DNA from: JBKQVT01 sp963727245
GTDB taxonomy: Bacteria > Planctomycetota > Planctomycetia > Pirellulales > Thermoguttaceae
Direction: 5' to 3'
DNA: 64,000 nt
NCBI GenBank assembly: GCA_963727245.1
Contig: CAVSFO010000012.1
Coordinates: 186,001-250,000 of the forward strand
The notes under the pieces were generated by a model. It saw only the letters and a program-made list of their open reading frames with translations. It made no database searches and had not been told where the DNA came from. The translations under genes were made by a program, and so were the position numbers. Shown one piece after another: positions 1 through 10,700 of this stretch (the stretch's first letter is position 1; each line of letters begins with the position of its first letter).

Positions 1-116
1 AGGAGGTTGGGAATGACGAACTCGCTCCCGCAGTACGGACACCTGCACGGCTGTCCGGCCTGCGACGGCTCGCCCTCCAACACGTGTCCCTGGGGACAGA
101 GAAACTGCACTGCCAT
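1..116 (-). CDS. small zinc-ribbon protein, C-terminus outside the window
   Basis: Reading the minus strand from an ATG at 116 gives MAVQFLCPQGHVLEG followed by a CPYCG knuckle, so two Cys pairs (CPQGH and CPYCG) form a zinc ribbon. The frame stays open to the window edge, so only about 38 residues are visible. Proteins with this N-terminus are common in planctomycetes, usually as a ribbon ahead of a low-complexity, membrane or FHA-like part; which applies here cannot be seen. It lies 22 bases downstream of the HIT gene on the same strand and may be co-transcribed. Function is unknown. Confidence 0.6.
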   Translation of the reverse strand, partial: MAVQFLCPQGHVLEGEPSQAGQPCRCPYCGSEFVIPNL

Positions 117-138
117 AAGCGACTACTTTTACTGGCGT

Positions 139-699
139 TCAGGCGCTGCCGGCGGCGGGGTCGGGCGACGACGCGGCCAGGGCTTGCGTGAGGGCCTCCC
201 AAAGGGCGTCGAGCGACTGCGGGATGACGCGGATCCCGGCAACCACCGGCATGAAGTTCGTATCTCCAGTCCAGCGGGGGACAATGTGCCAATGGAGGTG
301 GCCGGGCAGCCCGGCGCCGGCCACGCGCCCCAGGTTCAATCCCACGTTGAATCCGTGCGGCTGCAAAACCCTCTCCAAGAGAATAATCATCTGCGAGATC
401 GTTTGCGACAACTCGAGATGCTCCGCCGCGCTGAGTTGGTCCAAACGGCCCACGTGGGACCGCGGCGCGACCAGCAGATGACCGTTGTTGTACGGGTAAC
501 GATTCAGGACGGTGAGGCAATGCCCGCGACGCTGGACGACCGCTCGCTGCCGGTCGTCGGCCGCCGTGCGGCACTGGCAGAGGAAGCAACCGGCTTCGGC
601 GCCGGGGGGCAAGTCAGCGGTCGGGGCGGCCTGGGGGGCGTCTTTTTCGCCCTGGACGTAGCCCAGTCGCCACGGCGCCCAGATCTGCTCATGTTCCAC
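139..699 (-). CDS. HIT-family nucleotide hydrolase or phosphorylase
   Basis: A 186-residue HIT (histidine triad) protein. The triad HLHWHIVPRW is at residues 134-143, preceded by the conserved YPYNNGHLLVAPRSHVG block (68-84). A CFLC pair at 38-41 together with downstream histidines resembles the structural zinc site of Ap4A phosphorylase/hydrolase-like bacterial members. Such enzymes cleave dinucleoside polyphosphates or nucleotidyl conjugates in the cytosol through a His-nucleotidyl intermediate; the exact substrate cannot be told from sequence. The start is GTG at 699, preceded by an AGGGG about 10 bases upstream. Length and motifs are complete. Confidence 0.9.
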   Translation of the reverse strand: MEHEQIWAPWRLGYVQGEKDAPQAAPTADLPPGAEAGCFLCQCRTAADDRQRAVVQRRGHCLTVLNRYPYNNGHLLVAPRSHVGRLDQLSAAEHLELSQTISQMIILLERVLQPHGFNVGLNLGRVAGAGLPGHLHWHIVPRWTGDTNFMPVVAGIRVIPQSLDALWEALTQALAASSPDPAAGSA

Positions 700-978
700 G
701 GTTGCAATCCCCTTGCAGTCTTGCCAAGCCCTTATGCAGTCTAGCTTAGCGGCTCCGAGGCAACAAGAAAGGGGCGTCCGGCGTCATACCCCTCCATTAG
801 GGCGGGTTTCAAGTCGCGCCGGCATGGCGGACGAAACTGATGGTAGCGAATAAGCCGTAAGGGCCGGAAAAAGGGGCGGTCGCCTTTTTCCCCTCATGGG
901 GGCCGGTCGCTGGCCGCCGGCATGGAAAGCCGCTAGACTGACGTTGCTGCCGTTTTACCCTGCAAGGCGTGGCCGCCG

Positions 979-1761
979 ATGGATTTCCGCGTCGATCTCA
1001 GCGTGTTCCGCGGTCCCTTGGACCTGCTGCTCTACCTGGTGCGCAAGCACGAGGTCGAAATCGCCGACATCCCCATCGCCATGATTACGGACCAGTACCT
1101 CGGCTACCTGGCAGTCCTGGAGCACTTGGATGTCAACGCGGCGGGCGACTTTCTCGCCATGGCCGCCTGGCTGATCGAGATCAAGTCGCAACAGGTCCTG
1201 CCCCGCAACGACGAGGTGCAAGAGGAGCTGGAAGACCCCCGGCAGGAATTGGTGCGGCGGTTGTTGGAATACAAACGGTATCGCGACGCGGCCAGCATGT
1301 TGGAAGAGTGCGGCCGCACCTGGCAGCAGCACTATCCCCGGCTCTCCTGCGACCTGCCCCGCTCGGGGCGGGACCTGGCCCAGCAGCCGATCCGCGAGGT
1401 GGAACTCTGGGACCTGGTCAGCGCCTTCGGGCGGATCATCCGCGAGAACGTCGCCACCAAGCCGTCGAACATCGTCTACGACGACACCCCCATCCACGTC
1501 TACATGAAGCGGATTTACAGCCGGCTGGTGGAGCGCGGGCAATTGGCCTTCAGCGACTTGTTCGACGCCGGCCTGCACAAGTCGGCCTTGATCGGCATGT
1601 TCCTGGCCGTGCTGGAGTTGGTCCGCCACCACCGCGTGCGCGTGCAACAGAACGATCTGTTCGGGGAGGTCTGGGTGCTGCCCGACGGGAATTGCGGCCA
1701 GCCGCTGGATCTGTCCGACGTCGACGACTACGAGCACGCCACCGCTAAGGATAAAGGATAA
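979..1761 (+). CDS. scpA: segregation and condensation protein A
   Basis: 260 residues beginning MDFRVDLSVFRGPLDLLLYL, the typical ScpA kleisin start with the FxGPLDLLL motif. ScpA bridges the SMC heads and, with ScpB, forms the bacterial condensin that compacts and segregates the chromosome. The N-terminal SMC-neck helix region and the C-terminal winged-helix part (LVRHHRVRVQQNDLFGEVWV) are both present and the length is normal. An AAGGCG stands 8-13 bases before the ATG. No scpB or smc is in the window. The gene is followed by a short simple-repeat hairpin and an RNase Z-like gene on the same strand. Confidence 0.92.
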   Translation: MDFRVDLSVFRGPLDLLLYLVRKHEVEIADIPIAMITDQYLGYLAVLEHLDVNAAGDFLAMAAWLIEIKSQQVLPRNDEVQEELEDPRQELVRRLLEYKRYRDAASMLEECGRTWQQHYPRLSCDLPRSGRDLAQQPIREVELWDLVSAFGRIIRENVATKPSNIVYDDTPIHVYMKRIYSRLVERGQLAFSDLFDAGLHKSALIGMFLAVLELVRHHRVRVQQNDLFGEVWVLPDGNCGQPLDLSDVDDYEHATAKDKG

Positions 1762-1840
1762 AGGATGAAGGATTAGGGATGAAGAAGGACCGGAGTGGTT
1801 GGCGCCGCTCATCCTTGATCCTTCATCCTTCATCCTTGTT
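1749..1840. repeat. AAGGATNA simple repeat with facing inverted copy
   Basis: The end of scpA and the following spacer carry imperfect AAGGATA/AAGGATGA units (1749-1775). About 35 bases later the reverse complement, ATCCTTGATCCTTCATCCTT and further units, follows (1811-1837). Together they could form a long A/G-T/C stem. The second half lies directly before the ATG of the next gene, so it may act as a terminator or influence translation. Related GGGATT-type tracts occur at 2684 and 55270. Confidence 0.6.
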
Positions 1841-1843
1841 TTC

Positions 1844-2683
1844 ATGGTCAACAACGTTCCCGTCAAGACGCTGGCGCACAAGGACCTGACGATCGAGGGG
1901 TATTCGCGGGCGGCCGTGCAGACCTATTGGCGCGTGCCGGAATTGAAGCTCGGCCTCGATCTGGGCGCACAGCCCTGGTCGTTCATGGGGACGCCGACCT
2001 GGCTGGTCTCGCACACCCACATGGATCACGTGGTGGCGCTGCCGGTGTATGTGGCGCGGCGGCGCATGATGAAGATGGAGCCGCCGGTGATCTACCTGCC
2101 CGAGGCGGCCGTCGAGCCCATGCAGCGGGTGCTGCGGCTGTTCAGCCGGATGGACCGCGGGCGGCTGCCCTGCCACCTGGTGGCGACGCGGCCGGGCGAT
2201 GAGATCGAATTGTCGCGCGAGTTGGTGGTGACCGTTTCGGCCACCAAGCATACGGTGCCGTCGCTGGGGTTCGTGGTTTGGCAGCGGCGGCGGAAGCTGC
2301 TGCCGGAGTTTCTGGGGCTTCCCGGCGAGCAGATCCGCGATCTCCGCATGGCCGGCACCGAGGTGACCAGCGAGATCCGCATTCCGCGGCTGGCCTACCT
2401 GGGCGACAGTTCGCCCGAGGGCCTGGACGCCTGCGACGCCATGTATGCCGCCGAGGTGCTGATCATGGAGTTGACGTTCGTGGCGCCGAGCCATCGCAAG
2501 GACAAGATCCACAAGTTCGGCCACATGCACCTGGACGATTTTCTGGAACGCAAAGAGCGTTTCCGCAACGAGCTGATCATCGCCAGTCATTTCAGCACGC
2601 GCTATCATCCCAGCCAGATCCGCCATCACGTGGAACACGCCCTGCCGGACCTCATGGGCGGGCGACTGCACCTGTGGATATAA
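1844..2683 (+). CDS. RNase Z-like metallo-beta-lactamase fold hydrolase
   Basis: 279 residues with HTHMDH at 57-62, the metal-binding HxHxDH motif of the metallo-beta-lactamase fold. Further conserved metal-site features are LGDSS (the Asp region) and IIASHFSTRYH near the C-terminus, as in RNase Z/ElaC-type tRNA 3'-processing nucleases and their relatives. I chose ATG 1844 because an upstream in-frame start would translate the ATCCTT simple repeat. No strong ribosome-binding site is visible. The role could be tRNA 3'-trailer cleavage or another phosphodiesterase activity; the family is clear, the substrate is not. Confidence 0.8.
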   Translation: MVNNVPVKTLAHKDLTIEGYSRAAVQTYWRVPELKLGLDLGAQPWSFMGTPTWLVSHTHMDHVVALPVYVARRRMMKMEPPVIYLPEAAVEPMQRVLRLFSRMDRGRLPCHLVATRPGDEIELSRELVVTVSATKHTVPSLGFVVWQRRRKLLPEFLGLPGEQIRDLRMAGTEVTSEIRIPRLAYLGDSSPEGLDACDAMYAAEVLIMELTFVAPSHRKDKIHKFGHMHLDDFLERKERFRNELIIASHFSTRYHPSQIRHHVEHALPDLMGGRLHLWI

Positions 2684-2722
2684 AGAGGGATTGGGGATTA
2701 GGGATTGGGGATTAGGGATTAG
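2684..2722. repeat. GGGATTAGG/GGGATTGGG simple repeat
   Basis: Directly after the RNase Z-like stop codon the spacer is built of GGGATTGG, GGGATTAGG and GGGATTAG units. Similar G-rich ATT tracts are at 55045-55065 and 55270-55368. All lie in intergenic spacers in this window. The remainder of the spacer to 2915 holds no recognisable gene. Confidence 0.6.
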
Positions 2723-2915
2723 GCGTGGCCCCCTGGCGGCGATTCTGTCGTACGCTGGCGGTTTCGCAGCCAGTTTTCCTTGCGCCCTCTCGTGGCCGGG
2801 CCGCTTGCGAAGCCCAGTCCCGTGCGGTATGTTGGAACGTTTACCCCCGCGGCCGCGGCAGTGAGTCAACCCGGCGGCCGTCCCTTGCCTTCCTATCTGT
2901 TTGAGGAGAAGTACC

Positions 2916-5900
2916 GTGGAGAAGAGACGCTTCGTGACCGTCGACGGCAATGAAGCGGCGGCCAACATAGCCCATTTGTGCAACGAGGTGATGGCGATCT
3001 ACCCTATTACCCCCTCGTCGGGGTTGGGTGAGTTGCCGGATGCCTGGGCGGCGGCCGGCCGCAAGAATGCCTTCGGCACGGTGCCGCTGGTGGTGGAGAT
3101 GCAGAGCGAGGCCGGGGCGGCGGGGGCCGTCCACGGCGCCCTGCAGGCGGGGGCCTTGACGACCACCTTCACCGCCTCGCAGGGCCTGCTGTTGATGATC
3201 CCCAACATGTTCAAGATCGCCGGCGAGCTCACCTCGACCGTGTTCCACGTCACCGCCCGCACGGTGGCCACCCACGCCCTGTCGATCTTCGGCGACCACA
3301 GCGACGTGATGGCGTGCCGCTCGACGGGGTTTGCGTTGATTTCCGCGGGCTCGGTGCAGGAGGCGCAGGACATGGCCTTGATCGCCCAGGCGGCGACCTT
3401 GGAGGCCCGCATCCCCTTCCTGCACTTCTTCGACGGCTTCCGCATTTCGCACGAGGTCAACAAGATCGAGCAACTCACCGAGGATGACGTTCCGCGCGAT
3501 GATCGACATGGAGCTGGTCCACGCGCATCGGCAGCGGGCGCTGTCGCCGGAGCGGCCGCAGTTGCGCGGCACGGCGCAGAACCCGGACGTCTTCTTCCAG
3601 GCCCGCGAGGCGTGCAATAAGTTCTACGACGCGGCCGCCGCCGTGGTGCAGAAGACGATGGACAAGTTTGCCGCCTTGGCGGGGCGACAGTATCACTTGT
3701 TCGACTACGTCGGCGCCGCCGACGCCGACCGCGTGGTGGTCATCATGGGCTCCGGCTGCGGCGTGGTCGAAGAGACGGTGGAGAAGCTGGTCGCGGAGGG
3801 GCAGAAGGTGGGCGTGGTCATGGTGCGGCTCTATCGCCCCTTCGACAACGCGGCCTTGCTGGCGGCGCTGCCGAAGTCGGTCAAGAGGATCGCCGTGCTG
3901 GACCGCACCAAGGAGCCCGGCGCCAGCGGCGAGCCGCTCTACCAGGACGTGATCACGGCCTTGGCCGAGGGCTGGGCGGGTCCGCCGCCGCAGGTCATCG
4001 GCGGCCGCTACGGCCTGTCGTCGAAGGAATTCACGCCGGCGATGGCGGCGGCGGTCTATGCCGAGCTGTCCAAGGCGTCGCCCCGGCGGCATTTCACCGT
4101 CGGCATCAACGACGACGTGACCCACTTGAGCCTGGACTACGACCCGCTGTTTACCACCGAGGGCGAGGACGTGATCCTGCGCCGTGTTCTTCGGCCTGGG
4201 CAGCGACGGCACGGTCAGCGCCAATCGCAGCTCGGTGAAGATCGCCGGCGAGTGCACGCCGAAGCACGGGCAGGGCTACTTCGTGTACGACTCGCGCAAG
4301 GCCGGCTCGGTGACCACCTCGCACGTCCGCCTCAGCCCGCGGCCCATCAAGGGCTCGTACCTGGTCCATCGGGCCAATTTCGTGGCCTGCCACCAGTTCC
4401 AGTTCCTGGAGCGGATCGACGTGCTGTCGATGGCCGATCCGGGGGCGACCTTCCTCTTGAACAGCCCCTACGGCGCCGACGAGGTGTGGGACACGCTGCC
4501 CGCCAAGGTGCAGCAGACGATCATCGACAAGAAGTTGAAGTTCTACGTGGTCGACGCCTATCGGGTCGCCCGCGAGGCCCAGTTGGGCGTGCGCATCAAC
4601 ACGGTCATGCAGACCTGTTTCTTCAAGCTGGCCGCCATCATCCCGGTCGAAGAGGCCATCGCCCACATCAAGGATCAGATCAAGAAGACCTATGGCAAGA
4701 AAGGGGGCGGCGCCGTGGTGGAGCGGAACAGCGCCGCCGTCGACGGCGCCCTGGCGGCCCTGGCCCAGGTGAAGGTGCCCGGCCGGGTCACTTCGACCTT
4801 GCCGATGGTGCCGCCGGTCCCGGACGGCGCCCCGCCGTTCGTGAAGGACGTGCTGGGCATGATGATCGCCAACCGCGGCGACGATCTGCCCGTCAGCGCC
4901 CTGCCCTGCGACGGCACCTTCCCCACCGGCACCACCCAATACGAGAAGCGCAGCATCGCCCAGGACATCCCCATTTGGGACCCGAAGATTTGCATCCAGT
5001 GCGGGCTGTGCTCGCTGGGGTGTCCGCACGCCACGATCCGCATGAAGGTCTACGATCCGGCCCTGCTGGCCGGGGCCCCGGAAGGCTTCAAGACGGCCGA
5101 TTGGAAGGGGAAGGAATACCCGGGCTGGACGATGACCTTGCAGGTGGCGCCGGATGACTGCACGGGCTGCGGCCTGTGCGTCGACGTTTGCCCGGCCAAG
5201 GACAAGGAGGTGGCCAAGCACAAGGCGATCGACATGGAGCCGAAGCTGAAGCACCTGGCCCGCGAGCGTGCCGGCTGGGACTTCTTCCTCGGCCTTCCCG
5301 AGGTCGATCGCAGCACGGTGAAGGCCGACACGGTCAAGGGCTCGCAGTTGTTGCAGCCGCTGTTCGAGTTCTCCGGCGCCTGCGCCGGCTGCGGCGAGAC
5401 GCCCTACGTCAAGCTCCTGACGCAGTTCTTCGGCGACCGCATGCTGATCGGCAACGCCACCGGCTGCTCGTCGATCTACGGGGGCAACCTGCCCTGCACG
5501 CCCTACACGGTCAACCGGGACGGCAAGGGCCCGGCGTGGTCGAACTCGCTGTTCGAGGACTGCGCCGAGTTCGGCATGGGGTTCCGCCTGGCGATCGATC
5601 AGCAGACGGATTACGCCCACGCGCTGCTGCGGCGGCTGGGCGGGAAGCTCGGCGACGCGCTGGTCGAGGCCCTCATCGGCGCCAAGCAGGAGAGCGACGA
5701 AGAGATCCAACAGCAGCGCGGCCGCGTGGCCGAACTGCTGGCACGGTTGGCGAAGATCGGCGACGCCGAGGCCCGCAGCCTGGCGGCGTCGGCCGATTAC
5801 CTGATCCGCAAGAGCGTGTGGAGCTTCGGCGGCGACGGCTGGGCCTATGACATCGGCTTCGGCGGCATGGACCACGTCTTCGCCTCGGGGCGCGACGTGA

Positions 5901-6511
5901 ACCTGCTGGTGCTGGACACCGAAGTCTACTCGAACACCGGCGGCCAGGCCTCGAAGTCGACGCCCCGCGGCGCCGTGGCCAAGTTCGCCGCCGGCGGCAA
6001 GCCGGGGCGAAAAAAGGACCTCGGCATGATCGCCATGGCCTACGGCGACGTCTTCGTCGGCCAGATCTCGCCGGGCGCCAACCCGGCGCACGCCATCAAG
6101 ACCATCCGGGCGGCGGAGTCCTACCGGGGCACCTCGCTGTTGATCGCCTTCAGCCATTGCATCGGCTGGGGGATCGACATGACCGCCGGCATGACTTTGC
6201 AGAAGGAGGCCGTGGCCTGCGGCTACTGGCCGTTGTACCACTTCGATCCGCGCGACCAGGCGCACCCGTTCCATCTCGACAGCCGCAAGCCGGTGGGGAC
6301 CTTCAAGGAGTTTGCCATGAAGGAGGCCCGCTTCGCCATGCTGGCCCACTCGAAGCCGGCGGCCTCCGCCCGGCTGCTGGAGCTGGGGCAGCAGGACATC
6401 GACGCCCGCTGGTACTTGTACGATCAATTGGCCGGCGTCGAGCGTGCCGCGGGCGGCCAGGGCAACGGCGGCGCCGAGGACAAGGCCCAAACGAAGGAGA
6501 AAAAGGCATGA
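2916..6511 (+). CDS. nifJ: pyruvate:ferredoxin (flavodoxin) oxidoreductase, interrupted by two frameshifts
   Basis: Single-chain PFOR of about 1,198 residues, spread over three reading frames (2916-3490, 3490-4165, 4165-6511). It oxidises pyruvate to acetyl-CoA with TPP and iron-sulfur clusters, passing electrons to ferredoxin or flavodoxin. Visible parts in order: the pyrimidine-domain motif YPITPSSGLGE, the domain II signature NPDVFFQAREACN, GLGSDGTVSANRSSVKI, two 4Fe-4S motifs (CIQCGLCSLGC and CTGCGLCVDVC), and the TPP site GDGWAYDIGFGG with SNTGGQASKS. GTG 2916 follows GAGGAGAA at 2903-2910. Deleting one base near 3492 and one near 4167 restores the family sequence exactly, so both look like +1 insertions. 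The stop overlaps the next ATG. Confidence 0.9.
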
Positions 6512-7515
6512 CTACCAACCTGACGACCAAGTACCTGGGATTGACCCTGAAGAACCCCCTAGTGATCGCCGCCTGTCCGCTGACCTACCGGCTGGACACG
6601 CTGGTGCGGCTGGAGACGGCCGAGGCGGCCGCCATCGTGCTCCCCTCGCTCTTCGAGGAGCAGATCACCCACGACCAGCTCGAAATGACCCGCGTGCATG
6701 AGATCGGCACGGAAAGCTTCGCCGAGTCGCTCACGTACTTTCCCGAGGCCGACGACTATCACACCGGGCCGGAGAGCTACATCGACTTCATCGAGAAGGC
6801 CAAGTTCGCCGTGAAGATTCCGGTGATCGCCAGCCTCAACGGCGTCAGCACCGGCGGTTGGACTCGCTATGCGAAGATGATGCAGGACGCCGGGGCGGAC
6901 GCCCTGGAGTTGAACGTCTACTTCGTGGCCGCCGATCCGGACATGACCAGCCAGCAGGTCGAGGCCCGCTACTTGGAGCTGGTCGCGGCGGTGAAGCAAT
7001 CGGTGTCGATCCCGCTGGCGGTGAAGGTGGGGCCGTATTTCAGCGCCATGGCGAACATGGCCCGGCGGCTGGTCGAGGCCGGCGCCGACGGCCTGGTGCT
7101 GTTCAACCGCTTCCTGCAGCCGGACATCGACTTGGACACCCTGGAGACGACGCCCAAGCTGGTGCTGAGCAGCCCCAACGAGTTGCTGGTGCCGCTGCGG
7201 TGGATCGCCATTCTCCGCGGCCGGGTGGACGCCTCGCTGGCGTTGACCAGCGGGCTGCACAATGCCGACGGCCTGGCCAAGGCCCTGCTGGCCGGCGCCG
7301 ACGTGGGCATGATCGCCTCGACCGTTTACGAGGACGGCAGCGAGCAGATCGGCCGCATCCTGGCCGGGCTGCGCGACTGGATGGAGGAGAAGGAGTACGA
7401 TTCGGTCGAGCAGCTCAAGGGCAGCATGAGCCAGGAGAACTGTCCCGACCCCGCCGCCTTCGAGCGCGGCAACTACATGAAGGCCCTCACCTCCTACAGC
7501 GGGAAGGCGATCTAA
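6508..7515 (+). CDS. dihydroorotate dehydrogenase-like FMN enzyme
   Basis: 335 residues of the DHOD/PreA TIM-barrel family: TTKYLGLTLKNPLVIAACPL at the start, IPVIASLNGVSTGGW mid-chain, ALELNVYFVA, IPLAVKVGPYFS, GADGLVLFNRF and a C-terminal phosphate/FMN loop region ALLAGADVGMIAST. The ATG overlaps the nifJ stop as ATGA (6508-6511), with GAAGGAGA at 6492-6499, so translation is coupled to NifJ. I recall that nifJ followed by such a gene is common in anaerobic and planctomycete genomes. That pairing suggests a ferredoxin-linked redox role rather than pyrimidine synthesis. The substrate is unknown. Confidence 0.85.
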   Translation: MTTNLTTKYLGLTLKNPLVIAACPLTYRLDTLVRLETAEAAAIVLPSLFEEQITHDQLEMTRVHEIGTESFAESLTYFPEADDYHTGPESYIDFIEKAKFAVKIPVIASLNGVSTGGWTRYAKMMQDAGADALELNVYFVAADPDMTSQQVEARYLELVAAVKQSVSIPLAVKVGPYFSAMANMARRLVEAGADGLVLFNRFLQPDIDLDTLETTPKLVLSSPNELLVPLRWIAILRGRVDASLALTSGLHNADGLAKALLAGADVGMIASTVYEDGSEQIGRILAGLRDWMEEKEYDSVEQLKGSMSQENCPDPAAFERGNYMKALTSYSGKAI

Positions 7516-7572
7516 AAGGGGGAAGGCGGAGGGCGGAAGGGGGAAGGGGCTGCGGTCGCGCGGTTTTTGCTC

Positions 7573-7667
7573 CCCAAGCCCACCGGCTGCGGCCGGTGGG
7601 AACGGGGGGGCGGAACGTGGCGTCCATGCCAACTCCTTTCCCACCGGACGCAGCCGGTGGGCTTGGG
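7573..7667. repeat. 28-bp inverted repeat in nifJ/RND intergenic spacer
   Basis: The left arm CCCAAGCCCACCGGCTGCGG plus CCGGTGGG (7573-7600) is matched, 27 of 28 bases, by the reverse complement at 7640-7667. Each arm is itself a short palindrome (CCACCGG...CCGGTGG). The element sits between the convergent DHOD-like and RND genes and could terminate transcription from both sides. A diverged relative with CCCACCGG is near 21812. Confidence 0.65.
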
Positions 7668-7729
7668 AAGCAGGAAAAACGTTTCCATCACAGCATGTAG
7701 GTTATGCTTCGGCATAACCTACGGGAGCG

Positions 7730-10700
7730 TCACGCCGGCGGCTTGCCCTTGGCCAGCCGCATGATGATGCTGTAGAAGACGGGCGTGAAGACCAGCCCGA
7801 AAAACGTCACCCCGATCATGCCGGACAAGACGGCCACGCCCAGCGGCACGCGCATCTCGGCGCCGGCGCCCTTGGCCAACGCCAGCGGCAACACGCCCAG
7901 GATGAAGGCGAAGGATGTCATCAGGATGGGGCGGAGCCGAGTGCGCGACGCCTCGACCACGGCCTCGACGCGGCCCTTGCCCTGGTCCTCCAACTGCTTG
8001 GAGAACTCCACCACCAGGATGGCATTCTTAGCGGCCAGGCCGATGAGCACGACGAAGCCGATCTGGGCGAAGATGTTGTTGTCCAGCCCGACCAGCCACA
8101 ACCCCAACAACCCCGAAAGCAGGCACATCGGCACGATCAGCAAGATGGCCAGCGGCAGCGACCAGCTTTCGTATTGGAAGGCCAGCACCATGAACACCAG
8201 CAACACCGCCAGCGGAAAGACCAGCTTGCCCAGCAGGTCCTTCTCCGCCTCGAGTTCCTGGTAGCTCAGTTCCGTCCACTCGTAGCCCATGGTGGCGGGC
8301 AAGAACTCGTGGGCGACCTTCTCCATGATGTCGATGCCCTGCCGCGAGCTGATGCCCGGGTCCAGGATGCCCGTCAGCTCGGCCGAGGGGAAGAGGTTGT
8401 AGTGGTTCACCACGGCGGGGCCGGCGGTGTTCTTCACCTTGATGAGCGTGGCCAGGGGGACGCGATTGCCGGCGGCGTTGCGGACTTCCAGGCGTCCGAT
8501 GTCCTCCACGCGCATGCGGTAGCGGGGATCGGCCTGGATGTTCACCTGCCAGTTGCGGTCCTGGAAGAAGAAATCGTTGACGTAGAACGAACCCAGGTAA
8601 GCCTGCAAGGCGGTGTGGATGTCGTCCAACGAGACGCTCTGGGCCTTGGCCTTTTCGCGGTCGATCTCGACGAAGAGCTGGGGCTGGGCGACGCTGAAGG
8701 TGGAGAACATGGCTTCGATTCCCGGCTGCTGCTGGCCTTCGTCGGCCAGCACCTGGACGGCCCCTTGCAGCGACCGCAGGCCGGCGCTGCGGCGGTCCTG
8801 GATCTGCATCTTGATGCCGCCGGTGGCGCCCAAGCCTTCGACGGGCGGGGCCCCGAAAACGCCCACGATCGCTTCCTGCGATTCCTGAAGCGCGGCAAAT
8901 TTGCGTTGCAAGTCGGCGGCGATCCGATCGGCGTGCAGTTCCGGGTGTTCCTTGCGCTCATCGAACGGCTTGAGGATGACGAACATGCCGCCGGCGTTGC
9001 TGAGGTTCGTGCTCAGCAGCGTGGAGTATCCCGGCACCGCGATCACGTGGCCGACACCGTCGGTCTTCCCGGCGACCTCGCTGAGCCTGGTCACGAGCCG
9101 GTCGGTCCGCTCCAGGCTGGCCCCGTCGGGGAGCTGCACGTTGACGATCAGGTAGCCCTTGTCCTGGTCGGGAATAAAGCCCTTGGGGACGACGTGGAAG
9201 CCCAGGCCCGTCAAGGTCAGCAGGCCGCCGTAGACCACCAGCAACACGACGGCCAGGCGGAGCAGGCCGCGGACCAGCGATCCGTAGCCGGCCGAGAGGC
9301 GATCGAAGACCGCGTTGAAGCCGCGGAGAAACCGATTCAAGACATTGTTGAGCGGCCGTCCCAGCAGCCAGCCCACCGCGCTGCCGGCCGCCAACAGCCC
9401 CAGCCGCACGGTCCAGAGCACGGCGGGCGACGCGGGATGGCCGCCCGCGGGACCGCTTTGCTCTCCATGCCCGCCGGCCGACAGGCCCAGCAAGGCAAGC
9501 ACCCGCGGGGCCAACAGGTAGAGGACGGCGCCGCCGACAATCAGGGCGATTCCCCAGCGTGGCAGGGCCTCGCGCTGGCTGGGCCCGTCGTGGGTGTGCG
9601 GCTTGATCAGCGTCACCGCCCGCGCCGGGGCCATGGTCATGGCGTTCAGGGCGGAGATGATCGTGGCGGTGGCGATGGTCAGGGCGAACTGCCGGTAGAA
9701 CTGCCCGCTGATGCCCGCCAGGAAGGCCGTCGGGATGAAGACCGCGCTGAGGACCAACGTGATGGCGATGACCGGTCCGGTGATTTCGTCCATGGCCTTG
9801 ATGGTGGCCTCCCGCGGCGGCAGCCCTTTGGCCATCCAGCGTTCGATATTTTCCACGACGACGATGGCGTCGTCGACGACGATGCCGATGGCCAGCACCA
9901 GGCCGAAGAGGGTCAAGTTATTCAAGGAGAAGCCCAGCAGGGCCATGACGCCGAAGGTGCCGATCAAGGAGACGGGCACGTCGATCATGGGCATCAGCGT
10001 GGCCCGCCAGTCTTGCAGGAAGACCAGGACGACGAGGAAGACGAGGAGAAAGGCCTCGAAGAGGGTCTTGTAGACTTCGTGGACCGACTCGTCGACGAAG
10101 ACGGTGGTGTCGTAGACGATCTTGTCGGTGACGCCTTCGGGAAAGGCGCCTTCGTCCCGGAGCTTCTTCAGTTCCGCCCGGATGGCCGCGGCCGTGGTCA
10201 GGGCGTTGGAGCCGGGCAACTGGAAGACGGCCAAGGTGACGGCGGGCTGGCCGTCGAGGTAGCTGTTGACGTCGTAACTCTTGGCCCCCAGCTCGATGCC
10301 CTTCTCGACGGTGCCGTCTTCGTTGCGGACATTCTTGCGAACAACGTCCCGCAGATGGACGACCTCGCCGCCGGCGCCGGTCTTGACGATGATGTCCTCG
10401 AACTGCGACTCGCTGCTCAGCCGTCCCTGGGTCTGGAGGACGAGCTGGAAGGGCACGGCGGACTTGGCCGGCACGGGCGGCTGCCCGAGCCGCCCCGCCG
10501 CCACTTGGACGTTCTGCTCCTGGATGGCCGCGATCACGTCGCCGACGGTCATTTGCAAGGAGGCCAGCCGCTGCGGGTCGAGCCAGATGCGCATGCTGTA
10601 ATCGCGCGGCCCCAGGAAGCTCACGTCGCCCACGCCTTCCACGTGCGCCAGGGGGTCCTTGACCTTCAGGGCGGCGAGGTTGCTCAGGTAGAGTTGATCG

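Noticed and set aside
4151..6490. 779-codon minus-strand open frame opposite nifJ
   Set aside because: Shadow of the PFOR gene, which shows both ferredoxin motifs and the TPP site.
2916..6511. Programmed +1 frameshifting in nifJ
   Set aside because: Breaks here and elsewhere have no common slippery sequence, and both +1 and -1 changes occur in many unrelated genes, which fits sequence error.
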